Source: Streptomyces sp. Mut1 (GTDB lineage: Bacteria > Actinomycetota > Actinomycetes > Streptomycetales > Streptomycetaceae). Taken from it: a DNA stretch of 64,000 nt. The DNA lies in NCBI RefSeq assembly GCF_030719295.1, contig NZ_CP120997.1:6024001-6088000 (forward strand). The letters run 5' to 3'. This document shows, piece by piece, positions 36,207 to 45,935 of the stretch. Position 1 is the stretch's first letter. The number at the start of each line of letters is the position of its first letter. Under the pieces are notes generated by a model. That model had not been told where the DNA came from. It ran no database searches and saw only the letters and a program-made list of their open reading frames with translations. Both the position numbers and the translations under genes were made by a program.

Positions 36207-36480
36207 TCAGGCGCAGCCGGGCATGCTCGACGCTTGCGTTCCAATCCCGGACCCAGCCCAGGCGCTGAGCTGTGCCTGTTGCGTGTGGTTAACCTGGCCA
36301 TAGGTGACTACGACTGCCAGCGTGCGACCAATGCCGTCCACGGAGTGGTGGATCTTTCTCGTCCGGCCGTTACAGGATCGGCCTATTGCGTGGTTGGCTG
36401 GCTGGCCCCTGGCGTTAGGGGCGCTGGTGTGTCTCTCCGGCCGGGCCGTGTTCGTGGCGTTAACGCTTCGGTTCCACAGA
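36207..36480 (-). pseudogene. IS5-family transposase fragment
   Basis: On the minus strand the segment AIGRSCNGRTRKIHHSVDGI followed by GRTLAVVVTYGQVNHTQQAQ matches the conserved core of IS5/IS427-type transposases (IGRSRGGxTTKIHLxxDGxGRPLAVVVTxGQVND). The preceding residues VNATNTARPERHTSAP fit the VDSTxxRAHQH motif of the same enzymes. Both ends of the transposase are missing and catalytic residues are not all present. A relic between the toxin pair and the large two-gene module; it occupies most of the 500-bp gap there. Confidence 0.7.
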
Positions 36481-36618
36481 ATTCGTGAACGCGGTAAGCG
36501 GATTCGATCGTCGGCCATCACAAAGTGACGAAAGCGGCACATGAAACCTAAGGATGGGCATACTCTGCGGGGATTACCGCAGGTGGGCCGGGGCGGCCTG
36601 TAGTGCGGCGGAGGTTTC

Positions 36619-38913
36619 ATGGGTGGGGACCCGTATGTGTCAGCAAAAGGGGCCGGTGAGGGTGAGTGGACGGGGGCGCTGGATCCGTACGGTGACAGGG
36701 CTCTCCTGACCGCTGCCATGGCGGAGGGCTACGACGCCGTCCCCTACCAGGAACGCAGTCGGCTGCGGAGCTATCTCGAAGCGGTTGTCGCGGCCCGTCC
36801 GGCGCCGGTGCACACCACCGTCGCCTTCAACGCCGTGTACTTCGGGTATGCCCTCGGAGGCGACGGCTATGGCGGAAGCCCGCTGTGCCTCGACGACTTC
36901 CCCGTCATCACCTTCGGCGAGTGCGCTCCCGTGCTCCCGGTCGGTGCCATGGTGTGTGTCGCCACCGGGTCGGACCCGCTCTACGCCGAGATCGTCTACC
37001 GGGAGGGCGCGCACACGGAGGTGGGCGCGCTCGGTGACGTACCGGCCTGGGTGTCGGGGGCGCCCGTGGGCGCAGAAGGTCCGGGGAGGCCGGGTGCGAA
37101 TGCCGCGCCACGGCGCAGAGAATTGCTGGTCCCGGACTTCCACGCCTTCGGTCCGGCCCTGAGCCTTTCACCGGCTCAGCTTCATCGCTTGCGCACGCGC
37201 GGGCGATGGATCAATGAGGACGGGCATGTCGTCGTCGACGTGTGCTACCCGTCCTTGCGAGAAGCCCAACGCGACGATCTGACGGCCTACGCGGAACATC
37301 TCCTGACGACGGCTCGGGAGCAGCTGCTCAGCCCCTTCATCCCTGTTTCCCTTGCTTCCCTGGTGGGAGGCAAGCACGACGACGATCTGCGGGCCGGACT
37401 GTTAGGTCTCCTCGACACGGTGCGGGGTGTCCTTAATTCCAGTACCGTGTTGCGCACCTGGGGTCACTACGTCATGACCCGCACCTCCCTCGCGGACTGC
37501 TGGCGGGACACCGGACCGCTGGGCGGCGACGACCTGAGGACCCTCGTGGCCGCGGTCGAGCGCGCAGCCACCCCGGCGAGACGACGACACGGCCTCCTCG
37601 CTCCGGTCACTGTGTACACGGCGGTCGGACCACGGCTCCGCGGTTTTCCCGGGACGGCGGAACGGCTCAGGGGGGTGGGGTACGCCGCTGCGGTGTGCCG
37701 GGCGAACGTGGCGCTCGCCGACGTGGTCCAAGGGGACAGCGACCAGGGTCTGTTCGGCAACGGCTCCCGGATCACGCTCGACGACGCCGTCGAGGGGGGA
37801 GGGGTATGGCGGTCCCACCATCCTGGCGACGCGGAGGCACCCGGAAACCCTCTGGTCCCGGCCGGGCGCGGCTGGAACTCCACACTGCTGGCACTGCCTG
37901 AGCCGGAAACGGAAGCGGAGCTGGAACCGGTAGATGCGCCCCTCGCCGACGACGACGCCCTCGGCGCCGGCGAACTTCTGCGAAGCGACGCGCAGGAGAT
38001 CGTCTGGCGGGCGCCTCTGCGGCTGGCCCATCTCATCGACGGCTGGTTCCCCCTGCCTCCGTATGTCGCGGAGGAGCTTCGCCGGTCGCACGGCGCGCAC
38101 CCCACGCTTCGCCTCGAACTCGACCATGCTGGTGAGACGTTGGACCAGAAGGAGACTGTGCAGGACATCGCGGCCGAACTCGGGCACGACTCGCTTCGGT
38201 TGACGGGAATCGTCTGGCCCGGTGACTTCTTCGCCGGCCTGATGCTGGAGCTGCGCCGGCTCCGTGGCGACACGATCATTCGGCTGGCCACCACACGGTT
38301 GAAGGAATCGGTGCGGGCCGGTGACCGTGAGACGGGGCACTGTTACGACCCTCGCGTACTCACCAGGGAAGATGTGCCGGGCAGCAGCCGCCACGGTGAC
38401 AGCGCGGCCGGGCTGGGTCCCCGGCAACTAGTGATGCGCACCGTGCGCCGTTGCGGCCTGCTCACCCTGGACGGCCATGCCCTGATGGACCGGTCGGTCC
38501 TGCCGAGGGCGGTCTACGGAAGCCGACCGGCCCGGTCGCAGGCCGCCGCCCTGGACTGGGCTGTCGCCGAACTGCTCGCTGGGCGTCTTCTGGAGGCGGC
38601 CCTAGGCAGCATGGACGCCTGGGGGCAACCGCACTTCCCCCCGCGTGACGGACAACGGAGCATTCCCCTAATCGGCTACCGCCCCGCCAGGCCGCGGGTG
38701 ATACGTCCGTGGGGCGGTGGCGAATCGGACCTTGAGGGACTGCACGGCGCTCAGTTCGTCGCAGGTCATCTGCGCCGCTTGCGGCCGGGGTGTCTGCCCA
38801 GCGACGTTCAGCGCGCGGCCTTCCGGGAGCACTGCCGCAGGCTCGGCAAGGCGGACGGCTGGGAACTGCCGTCCGGCTACACGTTCGTTACCGAGCACAC
38901 GCGCGGCCACTGA
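36619..38913 (+). CDS. Unassigned 764-aa protein, first gene of a two-gene island module
   Basis: I do not recognise a family. ATG 36619 is fixed by a GGAGG four bases upstream. No membrane segment or signal peptide is apparent. Visible stretches: an N-terminal part with LLTAAMAEGYDAVPYQERSR and LPVGAMVCVATGSDPLYAEI; a helical middle (DLTAYAEHLLTTAREQLL; LLDTVRGVLNSSTVLRTWGH); an acidic linker near residues 430-455 (PEPETEAELEPVDAPLADDD); then LAHLIDGWFPLPPYVAEELR and LTGIVWPGDFFAGLMLELRR; a basic, Arg-rich C-terminus. No P-loop, nuclease or methylase motif is seen. The 2017-aa ATPase gene starts 88 bp downstream in the same direction, so the two probably act together. Confidence 0.8.
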   Translation: MGGDPYVSAKGAGEGEWTGALDPYGDRALLTAAMAEGYDAVPYQERSRLRSYLEAVVAARPAPVHTTVAFNAVYFGYALGGDGYGGSPLCLDDFPVITFGECAPVLPVGAMVCVATGSDPLYAEIVYREGAHTEVGALGDVPAWVSGAPVGAEGPGRPGANAAPRRRELLVPDFHAFGPALSLSPAQLHRLRTRGRWINEDGHVVVDVCYPSLREAQRDDLTAYAEHLLTTAREQLLSPFIPVSLASLVGGKHDDDLRAGLLGLLDTVRGVLNSSTVLRTWGHYVMTRTSLADCWRDTGPLGGDDLRTLVAAVERAATPARRRHGLLAPVTVYTAVGPRLRGFPGTAERLRGVGYAAAVCRANVALADVVQGDSDQGLFGNGSRITLDDAVEGGGVWRSHHPGDAEAPGNPLVPAGRGWNSTLLALPEPETEAELEPVDAPLADDDALGAGELLRSDAQEIVWRAPLRLAHLIDGWFPLPPYVAEELRRSHGAHPTLRLELDHAGETLDQKETVQDIAAELGHDSLRLTGIVWPGDFFAGLMLELRRLRGDTIIRLATTRLKESVRAGDRETGHCYDPRVLTREDVPGSSRHGDSAAGLGPRQLVMRTVRRCGLLTLDGHALMDRSVLPRAVYGSRPARSQAAALDWAVAELLAGRLLEAALGSMDAWGQPHFPPRDGQRSIPLIGYRPARPRVIRPWGGGESDLEGLHGAQFVAGHLRRLRPGCLPSDVQRAAFREHCRRLGKADGWELPSGYTFVTEHTRGH

Positions 38914-39001
38914 CCTTCCGCGCGTCCACGGCTCCGGCCCACACTTCTTTCCGTCGCTCAAAGCCTCCTTCCGCTCACCCACAGAAACGGAGTGCGTGTA
39001 C

Positions 39002-42000
39002 ATGCAGGACTGCTACCGCGTTGTCACAGAGCCGCCATGGTCCCCGCCGAGCGTCTCGGCCGAGGATCTGGAAGGCATGGCTGCCGCGCTCAATGCCTTG
39101 GACTCCCCGGCCGTCGCCGCTCTGAACGACCTCACGGCGGACATGGTGGAACTTGCTTTCAACTCGCTGCGACCCAAGCAGCGCCAGGAGTTGCTCACCA
39201 GTCTGGGCATCCGCATGTCGGCCCCCCGACGGGTGAGCACTGCTCTGTGCCGGGACGTCCTCACCAGGCTGCGGCGCGAGGCGCGGCAGCACACCTGCAC
39301 ATGTGGGATCAAGGGACTCACGGGCACTGTGATGAACCAGGTCGGCGACTTCGTCCTGGCGCACGACGGGGAGCCGGTTCCCGACCCTGTTGCCCGCTGG
39401 GGCGCCACGCTGGTCAGGGCTACCGTGTTTGCGTGGTGTAACGCCTCCGTCACCGACGCCCACATCCTTGCCTGGGCTGCGGACCAGGACTGGTTCGGGG
39501 CGACGGCCGACGATGAGGAGGCGGCCCGGCTCGCCGCCGTCGCTGCCGCGGCGCGGCCCCTCGTGGAGACGTACCCCGATTTCGCCTTTGGATCGACAGA
39601 AGACGACGGGCTGGCGCTCGCGGAGGGCAGTGAACCAGGGCGCGCTGCCATCACCGACCGGCCGGTCATCGGCGCCCCGGAGACCGCAGCAGCGGACCCC
39701 GGCACTTCGCACGAGAAGACCGCAATCACGTCCGACAGCACAGGGACCAAGGTGGGCACAGCTTCCGAGGAGGCATGTCGGAAGCTGGAGTCCGCCCTGG
39801 CGCGGGCCCGCCAGGCCGCGGAGGAGGTCACCGATGCGGTCATGGACGGTCGCCCTCCGCAGGACGAGGACCTGGCTAGGCTCGCTGCGCTGAGCACTGT
39901 TTTCAACGATGTGGACGCGGTGTTCCGGGTTGCCGGGATCGAGGGGGTGCCTCTTCGCCTAGAGGACATGACGCGTGCTGCGCATGCACACCGGACAGCG
40001 CGGGAGCGTGACCTCCAGGCCCGCGAGTCGCTGCGGGAACTGCTGGATGTCGCCTGCCGCCCGGACAGCTCCGCCGCTGCCGCCGCTGCCGCCGGGGCCG
40101 TGCGCGGCGCGGCTCGCCGCCTGCTGGACGAGCCGGTGTGGGAGGAGCTGCACCACGAGGAGAGCGCCGCGCTCGCTGCCTTGGCTCAGCTCATTAGGCT
40201 GGGACGACAGGCGGATGCCGCCACGGAGATCCTGGCGCTGCAGGGAGAAGTCGTACGGGTCCTGCCCACGTGCGCCATGGCCGTGCTCATCGCTCCCGAG
40301 CTGATGCTGGACCAGCCGATGGATGGTCCGGTGTGCCCCGCCGGCAGCGACGTGGCACACGGCACCGCCGAATCCGCCGATGCCCAGACGACCGCAGAAC
40401 ACGAAACCGTGCAGTCGGCCGCATCGACCGAGACGATTGCGCCCCAGCCCGCCGCCGAGCCGGAAACCACCACGACCGCTGTGCCGGTGCCCGCCCCCGG
40501 GGCAGACGTCGGGCTGGCCGCCGACAGCGACTCGGCGCCCTCCACCTCCGCTGACGCGCCCGTCCAGGCACTCGCCGCACCCACGCTTTCCCCCGTCGAG
40601 GACATGCTCATCCAGGAAGCGGCCCCGGCGGGTGGTGACGTCACCGATGAGGCCGCTATCGAGGGGGTCCTGGCGCGTTTGATCATGGAACGGCGCTTCG
40701 GACTCGCCCACCATGTGTCAAGGGCTGCCGGCCACCCCGAGCCCCAGGTGGCGGCGGTCCGCCTGGCCGGTGCCGCGGCGTTGCTCACGTCCGGGGACAG
40801 CCAGAGTGCCCGGCTGACGGCGGACCTGCTCCAGAGGTACGGCGGATATGCGGGCCAGGACACCGAGGGCATCGAACTCCTCCTGCTGCCCGCCCTGCTG
40901 ACTATCGCGCTGATCAGCGGTGACCACGCTGCGGGCGCTCAGCTCAAGGCGCTGGTGCCGAGGCTCCCGGGCCGGCTGGCGGATGCGGCGGCCGCCGTCG
41001 CCGACCGTGCCCTCAGCGGTGCCCTGCTGATCGCTTCGCCGCTGGTCGCCGACGTCTCCGGGACCGAGGCCCGGCTGCGGGAACTACGCGATCAGAGTCG
41101 TGCCCTGCTCTCGCCACAGCGGCTGCGGTTCGCACGGGCGACGGAGATCGCCAAACGCTGGCTTGCCCCCGACGGGATGCTCGGCTCGCTGTTCACGACC
41201 GTCGTCGGCGACGACCGCGACGCGCTGCAGCAGGTGCGTGAGCAGGCCGATCGGCTGTCGAAACTGGCCGAGGTCAACAGCGAGATCGACCGCATGGACC
41301 GCAAGTACCGCTCGTCCAGCGGCAAGCCGCTCCAGGGCTCCGGGCGGCAGGATCTGGTGCATCTCGTGGAGCGGGCCGTCAGCCTGGTCAAGGAGTGGTG
41401 CCTGGCGGTCGACGGCACCCGTCGCGGCGACCGTTCCGACGGCAGCCGGGCGGTCAAGGAGGTTGCCTCCCTGCGCCAGTCCTTGCTAAACGGCAGGGAA
41501 GCGGCGCTGGGCGAACTGGAGCGGTTGGCGCGGCGCCCGGACGCCCTCTCGGGCGCGATGGCCTGGGCGGCTCACACCTCGATGGAGGAGCTGTTCGCTC
41601 TGCTGGCTGATGCCACCGTGACCACGGGTTCCGGCGGTCCCGTCGACCCAGCGCTCGTTCTGGACGCGGAGCTGCTGAAGGTGTGTGACACCCGTGACGA
41701 GCGGCCGTCGCTCGACGAACTGCTGACCGCGGTCCACCGGAGCTGGCAGGAGGCACTGGACGAGCGGCTCTCCCACGACGCGTTCACCGCGGCTCGTGAC
41801 ATCGTCGAGCTGGCCGGGCGCGGGTTGTTGCCTGCCGCTGGGGCGGGGGAGTTCGTCCCGCCTGCGGAAGCCGAGATCGACGACAGGGAGGCCACCCGGC
41901 GTGCGCAGCTGCGGAAGGCACACGACGCACTCGTCGCCGAGCTGCACCGTGCCCAGGCTGACGGTGCCGTGACCGAGGATCAGGACCTGGGTCTTCAAGA

Positions 42001-45000
42001 GTTGCTCGCCGACGCCCACAACAGCCTTGAAATCGGTGAACGACACGACCTGCTGCACGTGCGGCGGGCGCTCGACACGGTACGGAGTGGCCTGCCGGCC
42101 TTCCGGGAGCAGGCGGCGGACCGAATCCGGGCTCGGCTCGACGCCCTGGATCCTTCCGTAGAAGAGCGGGCCCAGGTCCTGCGACGCCTGGAGACGAACG
42201 ACCTGGCCACCGCTGCTGACCTCGTCTACTTCCTGGAGATCGGCGAGCCGGTCCCGGAGATCGAGGGCGGCGAGTCCCATCTGACCGAGTTCTTCCCGGC
42301 CGTGCCCGACGGCCTGCCAGGAGGGATCGACCATGAGCTCGTCGACCTGGTCCGGTCCGGCGGAAAGCATCCGATGGTCCCCGTCCTGGACTACGGCGGC
42401 CTCTCGACCGATGAGGCGGCGCTGGCGGCCGACGCCCTCGGCGAGTGGCGCGCGCTTGCCGCCACCGAACGCAAGGACCGGCTCCAGGTGGCTCCGACGC
42501 GACAGGTGCCGCCTCTCCTCAAGCTCCTCGGCTACGACGCCAAGAGCGCCAGGCCGCTCGACGACCGATCCCAGCACCGGCGGGAATACCGTCTTTTCGA
42601 AGCAACCGGCGTGGAGATCAACGGTAGAGCGAAAGCGCCCGCGTTCGGCTCGCAGATCAAAGAGCAGGGCGGCAACCTGCGGGTGATGATGGTCTGGGGC
42701 CGACCGCCCGCCAAGGTCATCATGAGCTGGGCGGAGCGCGACACCAGCGGAGCGAGCCTTCTCGTTGTCTACTTCGGCACACTGAGCTGTGAAGCCCGAG
42801 TCGAACTCGCCGCCGGTTCTGATCGGTTGCAGCCGCTGCTCGTGGTGGACGATGCCGCCCTCGCCTATCTCGCGGCCTGCGGCAACCGCCAGGTCAGCGC
42901 CGCCACGCAGACCCTGCTGCCCTTCTCCGGCGTCAACCCGTACATCAGGGAGAAGCGCGGCCGGATCGGCGGCGAGATGTTCTACGGCCGCGACGCCGAA
43001 CGTAAGAGCATCCTCGATCCGCGCGGCACCCAGGTCATCTACGGGGGCCGGGGCCTGGGCAAGTCGGCGCTGCTCGCCGACGCCGGGGAACTGTTCACGG
43101 AGCAGCGCCCCGGATATCACCAGACGGTGTACATCAACCTCGACCAGGAGAACATCGGCAAGGGCAGCTCGCGCGGGCCGGAGGCGCTGTGGAGCGTCCT
43201 CCTGAGAGAGCTGACCGTGGCACAGGTACTCGATGACCGGCCGCAAGGGTCCGGAAAGCGACAAGAGGCCTCCGAGCGGGTGCGCGCCGGCATCCGTGCC
43301 TGGCTGGACGGAGACTCCCGTCGCCGACTACTGATCCTGCTCGACGAGTGCGACCAGTTCTTCGAGGCCGACGCCCCGAGGTTCGACCAGACCAAGAAGC
43401 TCAAGGGCCTCGGGTCCGACACCAAGGACGCGGCAAAGGTCGTATTCGCCGGACTTCACTCCGTGCAGCGCTTCTCCAAGCTGGCGAGCAACGGGCCGTT
43501 CGGCCACCTCGCTCAGACCCCGAAGGTGATCGGCCCGCTGGCTCCCCAGTCGGCTGCGGAACTGCTGGTCGAGCCGATGCGGGCGCTCGGGTTCGAGTTC
43601 AAGGACCTGGATCTAGTCAACCGAGTGCTCGGCTACTGCTCGTACCAGCCGTTCCTGCTGCAGATGTTCGGTCACCGGCTCGTCGAGCTGATGCACCGCA
43701 AGCGGACGCGGCGCGGCGCCGGGGAACCTCCTTATGAGGTGGAGGTGACCGACATCGAAATCGTGGAGTCGGACGCCGCGCTCCGGGACGGTATCTCGGC
43801 GGCTTTCAAGGACACGCTGAGCCTCGACCACCGCTATGACGTGATCGCCAATGTGCTGGCGTACCACGCCCGCCATCACGGCCTAGAGGTGCGGCTGAGT
43901 GACACCGAGTTGCGCGAGGAGTGCGAGACGTACTGGCGTATAGGCTTCGAACAGCTCGATACCGAGGGGTTCCGCGCCTACCTCTCCGAGATGGTGGGTC
44001 TCGGCGTCCTCGCTCCCAACCACGACGGATTGGGCTGGCATCTGCGCGGCCCCAATGCTCTGCGCATGATAGGGACCTCCCACGAGGTGGAGGCACGTCT
44101 GCTTAGGGCCGAACGGGACTGCAAATTGCAGGAGAGCATCGTCCAGGAGGGCCGCCCCGAGCTTCCCGACGGGCGGCCGGCTCCGCTCACCAACACCCAG
44201 CTCGACGATCTCTTGGGCGAGCGGTCCAACCGGACCCGAGTCGTCCTCGGCAGCACCGCCACCGGAGTCACCGAAGTCGCCCGGACTTTGCGTACGATCG
44301 CCGGGCCGATCGACGGCTGGACGCTGCCGCCCGTGGGCAAGCCCAGCGTCTACAAACAGGAACTCACCGGCGGACGCCCCCGGGAACGACGTGTTGTCAT
44401 CAGCGACTTCGTCAACTATCGGGAGCCAGTCCGTCCGGAGACCTGTCGCGAAGCTGTCGACCTGGCCGAGACGCTGCTGCCCGCCACTGCGGGGGTCACC
44501 CGTGCGGTCGTGATCGTCACCGACCCCGCTCAGCTCACCCTGTGGCGCTCCCTGCTGACGGGAAACGAGCCCCCCTCGGCCGCACCAGTGGTGCTGCGTA
44601 GGCACGACCACCGCAGTTTGCGCGGCTGGGCCCAGCGCATCAACGTGTTCCACACGGAGGACCGTCTGGACCGTCTCCACGAACTGACTGGTGGCTGGCC
44701 GCTTCTGGTGCACCAGGCCCATCGCCTGCACGAGGAATTGGGCAACCCCGACGATGTGTTGCGTCGTCTGGCCGACCTCCGCGCGGACCGGGCTCAGGCC
44801 CGCGCATTCGCCGAGGCGACCGGCGTGTACGCGGATCCGCTGCTGGCCGCTGGATACCAGGCACTCACCGACGAGTTCAAGGACGGCGTCTTCGACCTGG
44901 AAGGCGCGGTGACCGCCGTCGCGCTCAAGATCGATGACGAGGACGAGGCGCGGTGGATCGTCGACTTCCTCGACGCCCTTCAGGTCTTCGATCGCGAGGA

Positions 45001-45055
45001 CACCCAGCTGCGCCTGGAACCGGTGCTCCGGGAGTGCGTGGCGCTCAACGGGTGA
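39002..45055 (+). CDS. Giant STAND/AAA-like P-loop ATPase (2017 aa), second gene of the island module
   Basis: Very large cytoplasmic protein. Residues 1 to about 430 are helical with a CxC pair (HTCTCGIK); an Ala/Pro/Thr/Glu linker spans about 440-535; a long helical-repeat-like region runs to about 1300. Then comes an ATPase: FSGVNPYIREKRGRIGGEMF-YGRDAE lead-in, Walker A GGRGLGKSALL with Lys1354, Walker B RLLILLDECDQFF with Asp1448-Glu1449, and a winged-helix-like region after about 1590. A second partial module follows (about 1730-1930, ending LHELTGGWPLLVHQAHRL). The lead-in and GGWPLLV wording are typical of STAND ATPases, which often sense invaders. No nuclease or protease motif recognised. 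ATG 39002 has GGAG nine bases upstream; GTG 38996 is an alternative. Confidence 0.85.
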   Translation: MQDCYRVVTEPPWSPPSVSAEDLEGMAAALNALDSPAVAALNDLTADMVELAFNSLRPKQRQELLTSLGIRMSAPRRVSTALCRDVLTRLRREARQHTCTCGIKGLTGTVMNQVGDFVLAHDGEPVPDPVARWGATLVRATVFAWCNASVTDAHILAWAADQDWFGATADDEEAARLAAVAAAARPLVETYPDFAFGSTEDDGLALAEGSEPGRAAITDRPVIGAPETAAADPGTSHEKTAITSDSTGTKVGTASEEACRKLESALARARQAAEEVTDAVMDGRPPQDEDLARLAALSTVFNDVDAVFRVAGIEGVPLRLEDMTRAAHAHRTARERDLQARESLRELLDVACRPDSSAAAAAAAGAVRGAARRLLDEPVWEELHHEESAALAALAQLIRLGRQADAATEILALQGEVVRVLPTCAMAVLIAPELMLDQPMDGPVCPAGSDVAHGTAESADAQTTAEHETVQSAASTETIAPQPAAEPETTTTAVPVPAPGADVGLAADSDSAPSTSADAPVQALAAPTLSPVEDMLIQEAAPAGGDVTDEAAIEGVLARLIMERRFGLAHHVSRAAGHPEPQVAAVRLAGAAALLTSGDSQSARLTADLLQRYGGYAGQDTEGIELLLLPALLTIALISGDHAAGAQLKALVPRLPGRLADAAAAVADRALSGALLIASPLVADVSGTEARLRELRDQSRALLSPQRLRFARATEIAKRWLAPDGMLGSLFTTVVGDDRDALQQVREQADRLSKLAEVNSEIDRMDRKYRSSSGKPLQGSGRQDLVHLVERAVSLVKEWCLAVDGTRRGDRSDGSRAVKEVASLRQSLLNGREAALGELERLARRPDALSGAMAWAAHTSMEELFALLADATVTTGSGGPVDPALVLDAELLKVCDTRDERPSLDELLTAVHRSWQEALDERLSHDAFTAARDIVELAGRGLLPAAGAGEFVPPAEAEIDDREATRRAQLRKAHDALVAELHRAQADGAVTEDQDLGLQELLADAHNSLEIGERHDLLHVRRALDTVRSGLPAFREQAADRIRARLDALDPSVEERAQVLRRLETNDLATAADLVYFLEIGEPVPEIEGGESHLTEFFPAVPDGLPGGIDHELVDLVRSGGKHPMVPVLDYGGLSTDEAALAADALGEWRALAATERKDRLQVAPTRQVPPLLKLLGYDAKSARPLDDRSQHRREYRLFEATGVEINGRAKAPAFGSQIKEQGGNLRVMMVWGRPPAKVIMSWAERDTSGASLLVVYFGTLSCEARVELAAGSDRLQPLLVVDDAALAYLAACGNRQVSAATQTLLPFSGVNPYIREKRGRIGGEMFYGRDAERKSILDPRGTQVIYGGRGLGKSALLADAGELFTEQRPGYHQTVYINLDQENIGKGSSRGPEALWSVLLRELTVAQVLDDRPQGSGKRQEASERVRAGIRAWLDGDSRRRLLILLDECDQFFEADAPRFDQTKKLKGLGSDTKDAAKVVFAGLHSVQRFSKLASNGPFGHLAQTPKVIGPLAPQSAAELLVEPMRALGFEFKDLDLVNRVLGYCSYQPFLLQMFGHRLVELMHRKRTRRGAGEPPYEVEVTDIEIVESDAALRDGISAAFKDTLSLDHRYDVIANVLAYHARHHGLEVRLSDTELREECETYWRIGFEQLDTEGFRAYLSEMVGLGVLAPNHDGLGWHLRGPNALRMIGTSHEVEARLLRAERDCKLQESIVQEGRPELPDGRPAPLTNTQLDDLLGERSNRTRVVLGSTATGVTEVARTLRTIAGPIDGWTLPPVGKPSVYKQELTGGRPRERRVVISDFVNYREPVRPETCREAVDLAETLLPATAGVTRAVVIVTDPAQLTLWRSLLTGNEPPSAAPVVLRRHDHRSLRGWAQRINVFHTEDRLDRLHELTGGWPLLVHQAHRLHEELGNPDDVLRRLADLRADRAQARAFAEATGVYADPLLAAGYQALTDEFKDGVFDLEGAVTAVALKIDDEDEARWIVDFLDALQVFDREDTQLRLEPVLRECVALNG

Positions 45056-45402
45056 CGGGGCCGCACGTGCATCGTGACCGGACATGGCCGTGGCGATCGC
45101 GGGCATGCCGGTCGCGGTTCCGTAGTGGGTGGAGGACCTGTTGCGCCGACGAGAGTGGGGCGTGTACAGGCGATTCCAGGAATCCTGGTAGACCGCGCGG
45201 CCTCCTCAGGGCTGAACAGACTGCGGCAACTCGATCTGCCCGGGGGATCCCGCTCCCTCGCCGCGAGGCCGGGTAGCCCGACACCGACCCGGCACTTTCA
45301 GCCGTGACGCTCGTTTGACGCTCTGGGCTCCTTCAAGATGCACATCAAGCCGAGAATGCGCCTCTGACCTGCCCTTTTCTGTGGCTTACTCAGATCGACA
45401 CC
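45056..45402. other. Gene-free right end of the island
   Basis: 347 bp between the giant ATPase and the right direct repeat. Short frames exist but none has a motif or plausible ribosome site. The stretch just before the repeat (from about 45312) has lower GC than its surroundings. I see no integrase or transposase in it. Confidence 0.5.
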
Positions 45403-45685
45403 TTTCCGATGGCCCATCATGTCGAGTGCGTCGCGATCCTTGAGCCTGCGGGCAAGGGTGCCTGACCTCCGTTTTTGCTCCTCCGGTGGGTCTCGACCTT
45501 TCCTCTCCATGTAGCGGTTCGATCGGACGGATCGCTCTTTGAGGGCTCTCTGACCAGCGAATTCGCGAACGAGGCGCTTGCAGCGGCGACGCCCTCCAAT
45601 GGCTTCTGCGGGGTTCCTGACGCCTGGATGACGCTCGAAAAGGAAGCTTCGGGCCTCCGCGGCAGCGATGCGCAAGGCCGCCTGG
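45403..45685 (+). repeat. Right direct repeat of the island (methyltransferase gene-end remnant)
   Basis: Counterpart of 35184-35467. In frame it reads FPMAHHVECVAILEPAGKGA and stop, a headless remnant of the methyltransferase C-terminus differing from the intact gene mainly by Thr to Ala, followed by the same downstream sequence. Homology to the gene ends abruptly upstream of 45403. Confidence 0.9.
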
Positions 45686-45935
45686 TCCTACGTTTTGAAG
45701 AGAGGGCCGGATGCGGGGAGGTCCCGGCAGCCGGCCCCTCCCTTGCGCAGGTGCAGTCAGAGGCAGCCGGCCGGCCCGGCACCGACCGGACGCGGTGCCG
45801 TCGGTGACTTGGCGTCCTGCCGAGTGGGCCTGTCGCGGGCAGCCCCGCTGCAGGTCGGCGGGGCCTCATGCGTCGACTCACGGCACGCTGCGGTCGGTCC
45901 CGCCCGGACTACGGGTTGTTCATCGGCAGCACGAT

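Noticed and set aside
36331..36528. Possible small plus-strand membrane protein (MPSTEWWIFLVRP...)
   Set aside because: The opposite strand encodes an IS5 transposase relic that explains the open frame, and there is no ribosome site.
45045..45300. Short frames on both strands just after the giant ATPase
   Set aside because: No plausible start signals or motifs; left as gene-free sequence.
35247..45402. tRNA attachment site, integrase or CRISPR array within or beside the island
   Set aside because: No tRNA cloverleaf, no integrase or transposase beyond the IS5 relic, and no regularly spaced short repeats were seen.
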